64,000 nt of DNA, taken from Streptomyces violaceoruber. GTDB taxonomy: Bacteria > Actinomycetota > Actinomycetes > Streptomycetales > Streptomycetaceae. Shown piece after piece: positions 16,254 through 25,185 of the stretch (the stretch's first letter is position 1; every line of letters begins with the position of its first letter). Below the pieces are notes generated by a model. The model saw only the letters and a list, made by a program, of their open reading frames with translations, was not told where the DNA came from and ran no database searches. Location: NCBI GenBank assembly GCA_000720805.1, contig JODI01000007.1:186001-250000 (forward strand). Reading direction: 5' to 3'. The position numbers and the translations under genes were made by a program.

Positions 16254-16903
16254 TCAGCCGAGTTCCCCAGGACCGTAGAGGGCCGCGGGCGCCCCGGTCT
16301 CCAGGGCCCAGTAGCGGTCGCCGTACGACCAGTGCCACCACTCCGTGGGGTAGTTGACGAGCCCGGCCGCCTCCAGCGCCGCTCCCAGCACGGCGCGGTG
16401 GGCCCGGGCCTCGTCGGTGACGTTCGCGGCGGCGGTGTAGCAGGCGCCGTCGCTCTGTTCCGGGCTGGCGTTCATCTCCGTACCGAGATCGAGTTCGCGG
16501 CCGTCGGTGTCGGCCAGTGTCAGGTCCACGGCGGCGCCCGCGGAGTGCGGGGCGATCTCCGGCGGGACACGAAACGGCTGGCCGCCGTGCGGACGCGGTC
16601 GGCGGACCAGTCCGGGTGGCCGGCGCGCAGCTCGTCGGCGTACTCCTCGAAGTAGCGGCGCTGGAGGGCCGGCGGACGGTACCCCTCGACGAAGAGCAGC
16701 CGCAGTCCGCCGGGCAGCAGGGCCTGTGCCCGCAGCAGCCGGTCGAGGACGCCCTGCCGCAGGTGGACCTCGGCGCCCTGGGCGTCCTCGTGCTTGCGGT
16801 CGTCCACGAGCAGGGCACCACGTACGTCCACGAGCGCTTCGCCGCACTCCTCGACGGGGACCGCGGCGACCCGGGCGTCCGACATCAGGATGATCTCGCT
16901 CAT
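16254..16903 (-). pseudogene. D-Ala-D-Ala dipeptidase (VanX-like) broken by a one-base frameshift
   Basis: The two halves of a VanX-type zinc peptidase lie in different frames. The first runs from ATG 16903 through the catalytic-Arg block FVEGYRPPALQRRYFEEY to ASRFV. The second runs from PPEIAPHSAGAAVDLTL (zinc His and Asp) to YPTEWWHWSYGD (zinc His) and stops at 16254. Restoring one C in the run at 16564-16566 rejoins them exactly, with no other damage. Such enzymes cleave D-Ala-D-Ala in wall metabolism or resistance. It is either a recent frameshift or a sequencing error in a homopolymer. Confidence 0.82.
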
Positions 16904-16942
16904 GAGGCGATCGTCTCCCGGCCGGAAGTGCGGACGGTAGTC

Positions 16943-16967
16943 GCGTGTACCGCTTTCGGCCGGGTAC
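16943..16967 (+). promoter_or_regulatory. Possible SigB-type promoter for the epimerase
   Basis: GCGT, a 15-bp spacer and GGGTAC match the SigB consensus GNNT-N14-16-GGGTAC. The site is 42 bp before the GTG of the epimerase. It is weaker than the site at 11733 because only GNNT is matched, not GTTT. Confidence 0.5.
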
Positions 16968-17008
16968 TCGGGGAGCTCCCAGCGACCCACGGCCGTGAGG
17001 AGTCGAAG

Positions 17009-18037
17009 GTGACCACTTCAACGGACAGCAGGATCGTCGTCACGGGCGCCACCGGTAACGTCGGCACCAGCGTGGTGCGCCTTCTCTCCGAGGATCCGGA
17101 GGTCGCCTCCGTGCGGGGGCTGGCCCGTCGGCTCCCCGACTGGTCGCTGCCGAAGACGGACTGGTCGGCGGTGGACCTGGCGTCCGAACAGGCCGATCTG
17201 GTCGAGGAGTTCGAGGGTGCCACCGCCGTGATCCATCTCGCCTGGGCGTTCCAGCCCACGCACGACCCGGCGGCGACCTGGCGCACCAACGTACTTGGCT
17301 CGATGAGGGTGTTCGAGGCGGTGGCGGCGGCCGGGGTGCCGACGCTGGTGCACGCGTCGTCGGTCGGCGCTTACTCCCCGGGGCCGAAGGACCACGCGGT
17401 GGACGAGTCGTGGCCGACCCATGGCTGGCCGGACGCCGCGTACTGCCGGGAGAAGGCCTATCTGGAGCGGGCGCTGGACACCTTCGAGCGGGACCACCCC
17501 AAGGTCCGGGTCGTGCGGATGCGGCCCGCGTTCCTCTTCAAGCGGCAGTCGGCGAGTGAGCAGCGCCGCATCTTCGGCGGGCGTTTCCTTCCGGGGCCGC
17601 TGGCCCGGCCCGAGCTGCTGCCGGTCCTCCCGGACATCCCCGGGCTGCGCGTGCAGGCGCTGCACACCGACGACGCGGCGAAGGCGTACCGTCTCGCGGT
17701 GCGCTCGGACGTCCGGGGTGCCTTCAACCTGGCGGGCGAGCCGCCCGTCGACGCGGAGCTGCTGGGCGAGATGCTCGGCGCCCGCCCGGTCCGGCTCGGG
17801 CGCACCGCGGCCCGCTCGGCGATCGCCGCCGCCTGGGGTCTGCATCTGCTGCCGGCCTCCCCCCATCTGTTCGACGCGGTCCTCAGGCTGCCCCTGATGG
17901 ACTGCACCCGCGCCCGTACGGAACTGGGCTGGCGCCCGGAGCGCACCTCGACGGAGGTGCTGGAGGAGTTCCTGCACGGCATGCAGGAGGGTGCCGGGGC
18001 GAAGACGGAGCCGATGCGGGGGCGGAAGGTGGGCTGA
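17009..18037 (+). CDS. NAD-dependent epimerase/dehydratase (extended SDR)
   Basis: 342 aa. The N-terminal Rossmann motif is VTGATGNVG, with active-site YCREK (YxxxK) near residue 150 and an extended substrate domain (NLAGEPPVDAELLGEML). Members act on nucleotide sugars or other NAD-dependent substrates; the specific one is unclear. The GTG at 17009 has GAGGAG about 7 nt upstream. It is divergent from the broken dipeptidase, with a possible SigB promoter between them, and it ends at a strong bidirectional terminator. Confidence 0.87.
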   Translation: MTTSTDSRIVVTGATGNVGTSVVRLLSEDPEVASVRGLARRLPDWSLPKTDWSAVDLASEQADLVEEFEGATAVIHLAWAFQPTHDPAATWRTNVLGSMRVFEAVAAAGVPTLVHASSVGAYSPGPKDHAVDESWPTHGWPDAAYCREKAYLERALDTFERDHPKVRVVRMRPAFLFKRQSASEQRRIFGGRFLPGPLARPELLPVLPDIPGLRVQALHTDDAAKAYRLAVRSDVRGAFNLAGEPPVDAELLGEMLGARPVRLGRTAARSAIAAAWGLHLLPASPHLFDAVLRLPLMDCTRARTELGWRPERTSTEVLEEFLHGMQEGAGAKTEPMRGRKVG

Positions 18038-18063
18038 CCCGGCCACAGCCCCCGCCCCTCCGT

Positions 18064-18099
18064 CCCCGCCGCTCCGCGCGGTCACGCGGAGCGGCGGGG
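18064..18099. terminator. Bidirectional terminator between convergent genes
   Basis: Perfect 15-bp stem CCCCGCCGCTCCGCG with a CGGTCA loop. It lies exactly between the epimerase stop (18037) and the stop of the convergent small gene (18100). Confidence 0.85.
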
Positions 18100-18405
18100 T
18101 CACGCGGACGGTTCGTCCGGAACCGGGTGCTCGGGGTCCGCGGAGCCCGAGTGCGGGGCGCCCCGACGGCCGGTCCCGGACTCGTCCGTGTCGGGGACGT
18201 CGCCCGCGGACTCGTCGGAATCCGTCGGCGTCGACGCACCGGATCCGCCCGCGTCGGCGGCCTGCCCGGTGTCGACGGTGTCGCCCTGCGCCCCGCCGGA
18301 GCCGACCTCCCAGGGGTCCTCGCCGTCGTGGGCCTGCTGGTCCGGCATGTCCCGCGGGACGGGCACTCCGTTCTCGCCGGGTCCTTCGTCACGGTGGTCG
18401 TCCAC
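18100..18405 (-). CDS. Small acidic, probably disordered protein
   Basis: 101 aa from a GTG at 18405 that has GGAAGGGAG about 6-14 nt upstream. It is rich in Asp, Glu, Gly, Ser, Pro and Thr, with almost no hydrophobic core (DMPDQQAHDGEDPWEVG is the most structured part). No domain is recognised. Similar low-complexity acidic proteins are common in Streptomyces and have no known role. The ribosome binding site and terminator support it as a real gene. Confidence 0.55.
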   Translation of the reverse strand: MDDHRDEGPGENGVPVPRDMPDQQAHDGEDPWEVGSGGAQGDTVDTGQAADAGGSGASTPTDSDESAGDVPDTDESGTGRRGAPHSGSADPEHPVPDEPSA

Positions 18406-18499
18406 GGCGCACTCCCTTCCTGGGGTTCGGGGCGCCACGCGAGTACCTCCGCGCTGACCAGCGAAACGTGAGTGCGGGGCCGCTCCGCGGGCGCCGGCT

Positions 18500-18838
18500 C
18501 GGGACGCCGCCGCCGCGCGCGGGAGTCGGCGAGCGGCAGGATCGCGGCCCCGACGGTGACCGCGTCCGGTCCCGGACGTCCGAGGTCGACCGTCACCTTC
18601 CCGGCCGGGTGCCGCGGGGTGTACGACATCGTGTGCCGCCGCACGGCGGGGGCAGGAACCGTACGCCCGCCTGGAGCCCCGCCCGGCGGCCGATGAGGAT
18701 GCGCTCGGGCCGGAAGAGGTCGATCGGGTCGGACAGACAGGCGCCCGGGTACTCGGCGGTCTCCTCCGGCACGGCGAGCGCGACGGAGTCGGCCTCGCCT
18801 CCGTCGGCCGGACATGTCGGGGCCCGCGTCGCCGGCAT
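18500..18838 (-). pseudogene. Remnant of a ROK-family protein (C-terminal end, frameshifted)
   Basis: One frame reads DPIDLFRPERILIGRRAGLQ, then AGVRFLPPP. After a shift at the G run 18648-18652, another frame continues AVRRHTMSYTPRHPAGKVTV, then DLGRPGPDAVTVGAAILPLA. Together these match the C-terminus of Streptomyces ROK-family repressors/kinases (typically LFDPE..VLGG...LLPAVR...VELGRLGPDAVTVGAATLPLADF). The N-terminal DNA-binding and ATP-binding parts are missing. It lies between two intact leftward genes. Confidence 0.65.
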
Positions 18839-18862
18839 GCTCCACCATCCTCCGGACAGGCC

Positions 18863-19933
18863 CTACGCGGGGGCGAGCGCGTCGATCTCCTCCAGGGCCG
18901 CGACGAGTTCCGGAGCGACCGTCTCCTGCACCCATCGGTGCTGGTCGACGTCCACGGCCCGCGGGATCGTTTCCGTGAGCATGATCAGGTAGAGGTAGGC
19001 GCGGTAGAGGGCGAGGCGGAGGCGGGCGGAACGGTCGAACTCCGCCCGGCCGCCTGCCTCCCGGTAGCCCGCGAGGAACGCGTCGTCCTTCCTGATGTCT
19101 CCCAGCAGGGCCAGGGAGACGAAGTCCGCCAGCGGGTCGCCCCAGAACATGCGCTCCCCGTCGATCAGCCCGCCGATGCGGGGCCGCTGCCCCGCCGGAC
19201 GGTCCACCAGGATGTTCCCCGGCCACAGGTCGAAGTGGACGAGACGGGGGGCGGTGACCTCGTCCAGCACGGGGTGGGCGGACCGGAGTGTCCGGGCCAT
19301 CTCGTCGACGGGACGGGGCAGGCAGGGCCGGTAGTGGCGGGCGTCGGCGAGGACGGCCTCCGCCATGGCGGTGAAGGCGGTGCGCCAGTCGGGGGCGAGC
19401 GGGCCGAGAGCACCGGACGGGTAGCCGAAGCCGGGCCCGGTCACCTCGTGCAGACGGGCGACCTGGCGGCCCAACTCGGTCCGCAGGTCCGTCCGTTCGG
19501 CCTCGGTGAACTCGCCGTTCCAGGGCTCGCCCGGGCAGGCCGTCATCAGCAGGTGCGTGTCCGTGTCCCCGCCGAGCGGGATGACGTGCGGCGCCGCGAC
19601 ACCGGCCTCGGCGGCCCCACGGTAGAACTCCGCCTCGGCGAGCAGCAGTCCGCTCTCGTGGCGCAGAGCCGGCACGGTCGCGGCGGGAGCGACCTTCAGC
19701 ACATACCGGATGCCGTCGGTGAGGAGGAGTTCCTCGACGGCGTTGTACGTGCCCCCGGTCAGCGGACGGACCCGCGCGAGCCGGTCGGGGTCGAGGCGGG
19801 CGGCTTCCAGGACATCCCGCGCCCGCTGCCAGGCACCGGCCGCGCCGGCCGTGTCCCCGGGGCCCGCCTGCCCCGTCGAGAACCCGGCATCCGACCCGCT
19901 CGCCGGGTCCGTCGAGTCCATGGAGTCCACCAC
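18863..19933 (-). CDS. Phosphotransferase, aminoglycoside phosphotransferase (APH) family
   Basis: 356 aa, protein-kinase-like fold. Visible motifs are the Gly-rich start LTGGTYNAVEELLL, the ATP-binding Lys in YVLKVAP, the catalytic loop HFDLWPGNILVD (HxDxxxxN) and the metal site LIDGERMFWGDP. The last is an atypical IDGE where IDFD or IDWE is usual. The first about 30 residues are low complexity. It phosphorylates a small hydroxylated molecule; resistance to an antibiotic is only one possibility. Starts at GTG 19933 or ATG 19921 are both possible. Confidence 0.85.
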   Translation of the reverse strand: MVDSMDSTDPASGSDAGFSTGQAGPGDTAGAAGAWQRARDVLEAARLDPDRLARVRPLTGGTYNAVEELLLTDGIRYVLKVAPAATVPALRHESGLLLAEAEFYRGAAEAGVAAPHVIPLGGDTDTHLLMTACPGEPWNGEFTEAERTDLRTELGRQVARLHEVTGPGFGYPSGALGPLAPDWRTAFTAMAEAVLADARHYRPCLPRPVDEMARTLRSAHPVLDEVTAPRLVHFDLWPGNILVDRPAGQRPRIGGLIDGERMFWGDPLADFVSLALLGDIRKDDAFLAGYREAGGRAEFDRSARLRLALYRAYLYLIMLTETIPRAVDVDQHRWVQETVAPELVAALEEIDALAPA

Positions 19934-20103
19934 GTGCGCCCGCCCCTTCCGCTGTCCGCGGTCAGCCGACCGCCTGCACGCCCTCGCCGTGACGGCCTGT
20001 CCCGCCGGCCCGTTGGGCCACTGCTCGCAGCCGAGGCGCGGGCGTCCGGCATGTGCTCCGGGTACAGCGTACGGAACGCCTCCCCCGAACCCCGGTCGCG
20101 CGC

Positions 20104-21117
20104 CTACATCTTGGGCATGGGGCCCGCGGACACCGCGTCCCCGGCGCCCGCCGCCACCACGTCATCGGCGACCACGGCCCCGGCGTCCGCCGCCACCACG
20201 TCATCGGCCACCACGCCCGCGGGTCGAGCCGAGGCCGCGGAACGGGCCGTAGCGTCGGAGCACGCCGTACCCGCGCCCTCCGGTGCGCCGAAGCGGGCGA
20301 GGGTGTGCCACACCATCTTCAGGTCCTGGAGCCCGTACCGCCCCGTGCGCGCGGCGTCTCCGACGATCCGCGGATCGATCAGGCCGTCCTCGGCGATACG
20401 GGCGCCGAGGTCGGCGTACTCCCGGCCGCGGTAGTCGGCGTGGCGGTACAACTCGGCCACGGTGATCCGGTAACCGGGGTGCCACTCGACCGGGCAGGGC
20501 AGCAGCCGGGCCGCCGCCTCGACGGACGTCCCGCGGTAGCACGCGTCGAGGACGAGCGCCTCGACGTCCCGAGCGAGGCGGACACCTGCGTGGACCTGGG
20601 CCTCGATGTAGTCGTTGAGGGCGTCCTGCTCGTCCGCCTCGGCCATCGCGATCAGGGACATACCCGCCGCGACGCCGAAGTCGGCCGGCTCGGCGGCGCT
20701 GTCCGGGTAGCAGAAGGTGGTCCGGGCGAGCGTGGCACCGGTGAGCCGGAAGTGCGAGGAGCCGAAGCGCGGGGCGGCGCCGACCACCTGGCGGCGGAAG
20801 TTCAGCGCGCCGTACACGGGACGGTCGCAGGCGTCCGCGTCGTCGTACGCGCCCGCGAAGATCCGGCTCTCCCAGCGCCAGCGGTCACCGTCGGGATGTG
20901 CGGTGAGACCGCCGTTGCTGGTGCCCGTGACGAACTGCGAGTGGTAGGTGCCGTCCTGGGCCAGCGCGTCGATGACGGTCCCGCCGCGCACCGGCCGGTC
21001 CGGATGGAAGTTCAGCGTGACGCGCACGTCACGGGCGACGGCCGGCCCCTCGGAGAGAGCTGCCACATGCAGCAGCGCTGCCCGGGCTCGCGGCGATCCG
21101 GCATCCCCGAAATCCAT
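20104..21117 (-). CDS. DUF3626-family protein
   Basis: 337 aa. It has the DUF3626 hallmarks VTLNFHPDRP, SQFVTGTSNGGLT and WRWESRIFAGAYD in the first third, then HFRLTG..TFCYPDS, and a C-terminal helical region with LQDLKMVWHTLARFG. The function of the family is unknown. The last about 45 residues are Ala/Val/Asp repeats encoded by a 39-bp tandem duplication and are probably disordered. It is divergent from the FBP-domain gene. Confidence 0.85.
   Translation of the reverse strand: MDFGDAGSPRARAALLHVAALSEGPAVARDVRVTLNFHPDRPVRGGTVIDALAQDGTYHSQFVTGTSNGGLTAHPDGDRWRWESRIFAGAYDDADACDRPVYGALNFRRQVVGAAPRFGSSHFRLTGATLARTTFCYPDSAAEPADFGVAAGMSLIAMAEADEQDALNDYIEAQVHAGVRLARDVEALVLDACYRGTSVEAAARLLPCPVEWHPGYRITVAELYRHADYRGREYADLGARIAEDGLIDPRIVGDAARTGRYGLQDLKMVWHTLARFGAPEGAGTACSDATARSAASARPAGVVADDVVAADAGAVVADDVVAAGAGDAVSAGPMPKM
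20150..20216. repeat. 39-bp tandem repeat in the DUF3626 C-terminus
   Basis: CCGCCACCACGTCATCGGC recurs at a 39-bp period (20151 and 20190), encoding VVADDVVAA twice in frame. It lies in the low-complexity tail only. Confidence 0.75.
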
Positions 21118-21154
21118 TGGCCTCTCCCCACCTTGCCTGAGTACTGTAGCTGAA

Positions 21155-21173
21155 AACCTACCCCCCCTAGGTT
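21155..21173. promoter_or_regulatory. Candidate operator between DUF3626 and FBP-domain genes
   Basis: Inverted repeat AACCTA-CCCCCCC-TAGGTT in the 86-bp divergent intergenic region. The protein that would bind it is unknown. Confidence 0.4.
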
Positions 21174-21203
21174 CCAGTCACCGTGTCCCCCAGGAGGCCT
21201 CCC

Positions 21204-21698
21204 ATGAGATCACTCACCGAGCACGACATCCGCAACTCATTTGTGAACTGCTCGAAGGGAGAGGCCAAACGGCTGGCCCTGCCGCGGGACCTCGGCGAAC
21301 TCCCGTGGGACCACCTCGACTTCCTGGGCTGGCGAGATCCCGGCGCGCCCGACCGCAGCTACCTGGTCACCGAACGGGCCGGGAAGCTGGTCGGGGTGAC
21401 CCTGCGTTTTCCCTCCGCTCAGCGCGGGTTCCTGCACCGCAGCATGTGTTCGCTGTGCCTGACCACCCATCCGGGAGGCGGTGTCTCGCTGATGACGGCC
21501 CGCAAGGCGGGTCCGGCGGGCCGCGAGGGCAACTCGGTCGGTCTGTACATGTGCACCGACCTCGCCTGCTCCCTCTACGTACGCGGCAGGAAGATCCCCG
21601 ACTCCGGGGCCCGCTTCGAGGAGAGCCTCACCCTGGAGGAGCAGATCGCCCGCACGACGCGCAACCTGTCCGCCTTCCTCGAAAAGCTGTACACCTGA
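21204..21698 (+). CDS. FBP-domain (EF-G-binding C-terminal type) zinc protein
   Basis: 164 aa. A beta-rich N-terminal half is followed by a four-cysteine treble-clef-like finger: MCSLC (about residue 75) and CTDLAC (about residue 113). This matches the FBP domain related to fusidic-acid-resistance FusB-type EF-G-binding proteins. Such proteins bind elongation factor G on the ribosome; in Streptomyces the role is mostly inferred. AGGAGG is 6 nt before the ATG. Confidence 0.85.
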   Translation: MRSLTEHDIRNSFVNCSKGEAKRLALPRDLGELPWDHLDFLGWRDPGAPDRSYLVTERAGKLVGVTLRFPSAQRGFLHRSMCSLCLTTHPGGGVSLMTARKAGPAGREGNSVGLYMCTDLACSLYVRGRKIPDSGARFEESLTLEEQIARTTRNLSAFLEKLYT

Positions 21699-21915
21699 CC
21701 CGTACTCCCGCTCCCGCTCCCGCTACTGGTCGCGTGGATCAGAACGTCGTGGGCAGCCACTCGTGGGCACAGCGGAACCGCGGCACCGGGCCCCGGCCGA
21801 ATTGCCGGACTACGGCACACTGGCGTACCGGAGTGACAACCTACGCTTCATTTGCGGACAGTTACGGTCCTCAATGCGTACCTTCGGTACATCTGTGGAA
21901 GGGGCAGCCCAAAGG

Positions 21916-23169
21916 ATGCGACATGTACGTGAGTGGACGGCGCCCCTCGTGCGGTTCGTGCGGCTGCACCGGGACCCCGCGGTCGTGCAGGCGCTGCGGT
22001 CGGCCACCGCGGCGACGGTCGCCTATGTCGTCGCACTGCGCCTCAGCCCCGAGGCGGCTCCGCTCACCGCACCGCTGACCGCCCTGCTGGTCGTCCAGGT
22101 CACCCTCTACTCCACGCTCACCACCGGTGTCCGCCGGGTGAACTCCGTGGTGGCCGGGGTCCTGGTCGCCATCGCCTTCAGTCTGCTGGTGGGACTGACC
22201 TGGTGGAGCCTGGCGCTCGTGATCCTGGCGGCGCTGGCCGTCGGGCACCTGGTGCGGGTCTACGAGTTCGTGAACGAGGTGGCGATCAGCGCGATGCTGG
22301 TGCTCGGCGTCACCACCGTGGGGGACACGGCGTGGGCGCGGGTCCTGGAGACGCTGATCGGTGCGGTCGTCGGCCTCGGCTGCAATCTGCTGCTCGCTCC
22401 CCCGGTGTGGGTGGGCGAGGCCGGGGCGTCCATCGAGGGGCTGGCCCGCCGGGTCCGGCAGCTGATGCTGCGGATGGGCGAGGAGGCCGCGGGCCGTACG
22501 CCCGTCGAGCACGCGACCGAGCGGCTGCACGAGGCGCGCCGGCTCGACCACGACATCGTCGAGGTGGACGCGGCCCTGCGGCAGGCCGAGGACAGTCTGC
22601 GGCTCAATCCCCGGGTCAAGGAGGGTCTGCTGCACCGGGTGGTGCTGCGTACGGGGCTGGACACGCTGGAGATCTGCACGGTCGTGCTGCGGGTGCTCGC
22701 GCGCACCTTCACCGACCTCGCCAAGGAACGGGACCCCGATCCGCTGTTCGGGCCGCAGACCGGTGCCGCCGTGGAGCAGCTGCTGTCGGAGATCGCCGAC
22801 GCCGTGGTGAGCTTCGCGGTGCTGGTCACCTCGGATGTCAGCCACAACGCCGACGCGGCGGAGTCCCGGCTGACCGCCGAGCTGCGGCAGGCCGCGGCCA
22901 CCCGCGACAAGCTGGCCCAGCTGCTGCTGGAGGAGGTCCAGCGCGACGCGAGCCAGTGGCAGCTGCAGGGTGCGGTGCTGACCGAGGTGAACCGCATCCT
23001 CGACGAGCTGGACACCGAGCACCGTTCGCGCAGGCTGCTGGAGGAGCTGGACCGCACCTCCCGCGAGCAGCGCGAACGGATGCCGCGTCTCACCCGGCTG
23101 CGGGAGAGCCTGCGGGTGCCCGCCCAGCTGCGCCGCGATCGCACCGCGTCGGAACGCCCGTTCAAGTGA
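21916..23169 (+). CDS. FUSC/ArAE-family membrane protein (second copy)
   Basis: 417 aa. The order is a short basic start, five or six helices (VVQALRSATAATVAYVVALR, APLTALLVVQVTLYST, then GVLVAIAFSLLVGLTWW), a GCNLLLAPPVWVG loop and a long charged coiled helical domain. It resembles the protein at 13731-14915. The start is uncertain: an in-frame reading opens at 21763 and another ATG is at 21874. Codons before 21916 have only about 50% G/C at third positions, unlike the rest, so 21916 is preferred. Confidence 0.82.
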   Translation: MRHVREWTAPLVRFVRLHRDPAVVQALRSATAATVAYVVALRLSPEAAPLTAPLTALLVVQVTLYSTLTTGVRRVNSVVAGVLVAIAFSLLVGLTWWSLALVILAALAVGHLVRVYEFVNEVAISAMLVLGVTTVGDTAWARVLETLIGAVVGLGCNLLLAPPVWVGEAGASIEGLARRVRQLMLRMGEEAAGRTPVEHATERLHEARRLDHDIVEVDAALRQAEDSLRLNPRVKEGLLHRVVLRTGLDTLEICTVVLRVLARTFTDLAKERDPDPLFGPQTGAAVEQLLSEIADAVVSFAVLVTSDVSHNADAAESRLTAELRQAAATRDKLAQLLLEEVQRDASQWQLQGAVLTEVNRILDELDTEHRSRRLLEELDRTSREQRERMPRLTRLRESLRVPAQLRRDRTASERPFK

Positions 23170-23293
23170 CGTCGCTCGACGGCGCACCCCGGTTGCACCC
23201 GGCGCAACCCGAAATGCCGCTGTTGCACGCGACGGGTGATCCGGGTCAAGGTTGCTGTTCGCGACCGTGACGAGCGAGAACCTGAGGTGGGAC

Positions 23294-24481
23294 ATGAGCA
23301 CGGGCGGCTGGAGCAGGCGGCGCTTCGTCGGCGCCCTCGCGGGGACGGCCGCCGGGGCCTCGCTGCCCGCATGCGGCGACGTCCCGCCGCCAGGGGCGGA
23401 CGCGAGCGCCCCGGGCACCGCGGCCGCACCGAGCGCGACCGGCCGCCCCACAGGTCGCCGACCGCTCTACCTCGGTACCTACACCTCGGTCGAGGGCGGC
23501 GGCAAGGGCGTCGGTCTCGCCACCTACGACGCCGCCGGCGGCCGTATCACCGGAACCGGAACCCTCACCGGCGTCGGTGACCCGTCGTATCTCGCGGTGC
23601 ATCCCGACGGGCGCACGCTGTACGCGGTGAACGAGCGCGAGGACGGCGCGGTGACCGCCGTACGCCTGGCCGACCGCACGGTACTCGGGAGCCGGAGCAC
23701 CGGCGGGGCGGGTCCCTGCCATCTGTCGGTGCATCCGGGCGGACGCTGGCTGCTCAGCGCGAACTACGGCTCCGGCAGCGTGGCCGTGCATCCGATCGAC
23801 GCCTCGGGCGCGCTCGGTGAGCGCACCGACCTGGTCACGCACTCCAGCCCGTCGCCCGGGCCGGGGCAGGAGGGGCCGCACGCGCACCAGGTCGTCACCA
23901 GTCCCGACGGCGGCCATGTGCTCGCCGTGGATCTGGGCACGGACACGGTGTACACCTACCGCCTGGACGAGAAGTCCGGCCGGCTCACCGGGGTCGCGCG
24001 GGCCCGCACCCGTCCGGGCGCCGGGCCGCGGCACCTCACCTTCCATCCGAAGGGCCGCCACGCCTACCTGGCGAACGAGGTGGACAACACGGTCGCGGTC
24101 TGCGCCTACGATCCGGGCACCGGCCGGCTCACGGTGGGCGAGGCCCAGTCGACGGGCACGGGATCGGGCACCAACTATCCGGCGCAGATCCTGGTGACCT
24201 CGAACGGCGCGTACGCCTACCTCGCCAACCGCGGCCACAACAGCCTCACGCGGTACGCGGTGGAGGCGGACGGGGCCCGGCTCAGGCTGCTGGACACGGT
24301 CCCGGTGTCGGGTGACTTCCCCCGGCAGATCGCCTTCTCCCCGGACGGGTCGCTGCTGTTCGCGGCGAACCAGAAGTCCTCCACGGTGAGCGTGTTCCGG
24401 GTGAACGCGCGCGACGGTGAACTCCGGCTCGCGGGCGAGCCGTTCAGCTCACCCGTCGCCGTCTGTGCGCTGCCGCTGTAG
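23294..24481 (+). CDS. Exported lactonase (6-phosphogluconolactonase-like beta-propeller), probable Tat lipoprotein
   Basis: 395 aa. The signal holds a twin-arginine motif SRRRFVGALAG followed by the lipobox-like LPAC (Cys about residue 28), so the protein is probably exported folded and lipid-anchored. The mature part is a seven-bladed propeller of the YbhE/lactonase family, with repeated HPDGRTLYAVNE, HPGGRWLLSANYGSGSV and HPKGRHAYLANE blade motifs. Cytosolic members hydrolyse 6-phosphogluconolactone; exported ones may act on other lactones. The 3' end overlaps the convergent DUF2470 gene by 33 bp. Confidence 0.88.
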   Translation: MSTGGWSRRRFVGALAGTAAGASLPACGDVPPPGADASAPGTAAAPSATGRPTGRRPLYLGTYTSVEGGGKGVGLATYDAAGGRITGTGTLTGVGDPSYLAVHPDGRTLYAVNEREDGAVTAVRLADRTVLGSRSTGGAGPCHLSVHPGGRWLLSANYGSGSVAVHPIDASGALGERTDLVTHSSPSPGPGQEGPHAHQVVTSPDGGHVLAVDLGTDTVYTYRLDEKSGRLTGVARARTRPGAGPRHLTFHPKGRHAYLANEVDNTVAVCAYDPGTGRLTVGEAQSTGTGSGTNYPAQILVTSNGAYAYLANRGHNSLTRYAVEADGARLRLLDTVPVSGDFPRQIAFSPDGSLLFAANQKSSTVSVFRVNARDGELRLAGEPFSSPVAVCALPL

Positions 24482-25174
24482 CGCCCGCGGGCAGGAGGCC
24501 GCACTGGCCTGGCCGAGCAGGACGTGCATGCGTTCGGTGAGCCGGCCGACATCGTCGGCGGGGGCGTGGAACGCCAGTCGTACGTCGCCGTGGGCGCGGG
24601 CGCGCTCGATGCGCAGCGTCAGTCCGTGCCGGTCGACGGCGAGGGGCTGCACGCGGACGGCGCCCTGCAGGCTGTCGGAGTCCACCAGCCTGGTCAGCCG
24701 TTCCACCGCGTCGGCGTGGCAGTCGGCGAGGTGAGTGAGCAGCCGGGCCTCTGCGGTGGCCAGCGGATCGGGCGCGGCGGCGGCGAACTCGTCGAGGTCG
24801 ACGGCACTCTCGCCGGACTCCTGGCGCAGCACCACCCGCGATGCCTCGAACGCCAGGCGGCCGTCCTTCGGGACGAGCCGGCCGGCCAGCCAGAGCCGGG
24901 CTCGGATCCGCCGGCGTACGGGGACGGGCGCGACGTCGGCGAATTCCAGGACCGCGGACGGCTCGCCGCGCGGCGCGCAGAGCGCCGCCGCGAGCAGGGT
25001 GCTGTCCTCGGGCACCTGCAGGAGCACCCGGCCGTCCTCGGTCACGGTGTGCGCGCCGACGAGCTCCTCGCGTCCGCCTTCCGCGGTCACCGCACAGGAC
25101 CACGCGGCGGCGAGCACCGACCGGGCCCGCTCCGCCACGGACGGCGCGGCGCGCCGGCTCTGGCTGTCATCCAT
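24449..25174 (-). CDS. DUF2470-domain protein under a DmdR iron box
   Basis: 241 aa. N-terminal ARSVLAAAWSCAVTAEG and the split-barrel-like LVGAHTVTEDGRVLLQVP match the HugZ-like fold. The C-terminal DUF2470 part contains EARLLTHLADCHADAVERL, like heme-handling HugZ proteins. The role may be heme binding or heme-iron release, which is inference. ATG 25174 is 6 nt from AGGAGG; a near-perfect iron box lies just upstream. Under iron-loaded DmdR this gene should be off. Confidence 0.85.
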   Translation of the reverse strand: MDDSQSRRAAPSVAERARSVLAAAWSCAVTAEGGREELVGAHTVTEDGRVLLQVPEDSTLLAAALCAPRGEPSAVLEFADVAPVPVRRRIRARLWLAGRLVPKDGRLAFEASRVVLRQESGESAVDLDEFAAAAPDPLATAEARLLTHLADCHADAVERLTRLVDSDSLQGAVRVQPLAVDRHGLTLRIERARAHGDVRLAFHAPADDVGRLTERMHVLLGQASAASCPRALQRQRTDGDG

Positions 25175-25185
25175 CCGGAACCTCC

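Noticed and set aside
20151..20216. The direct repeats as a small CRISPR-like array
   Set aside because: Only two units, in frame inside a low-complexity coding tail, with no spacers or cas genes.
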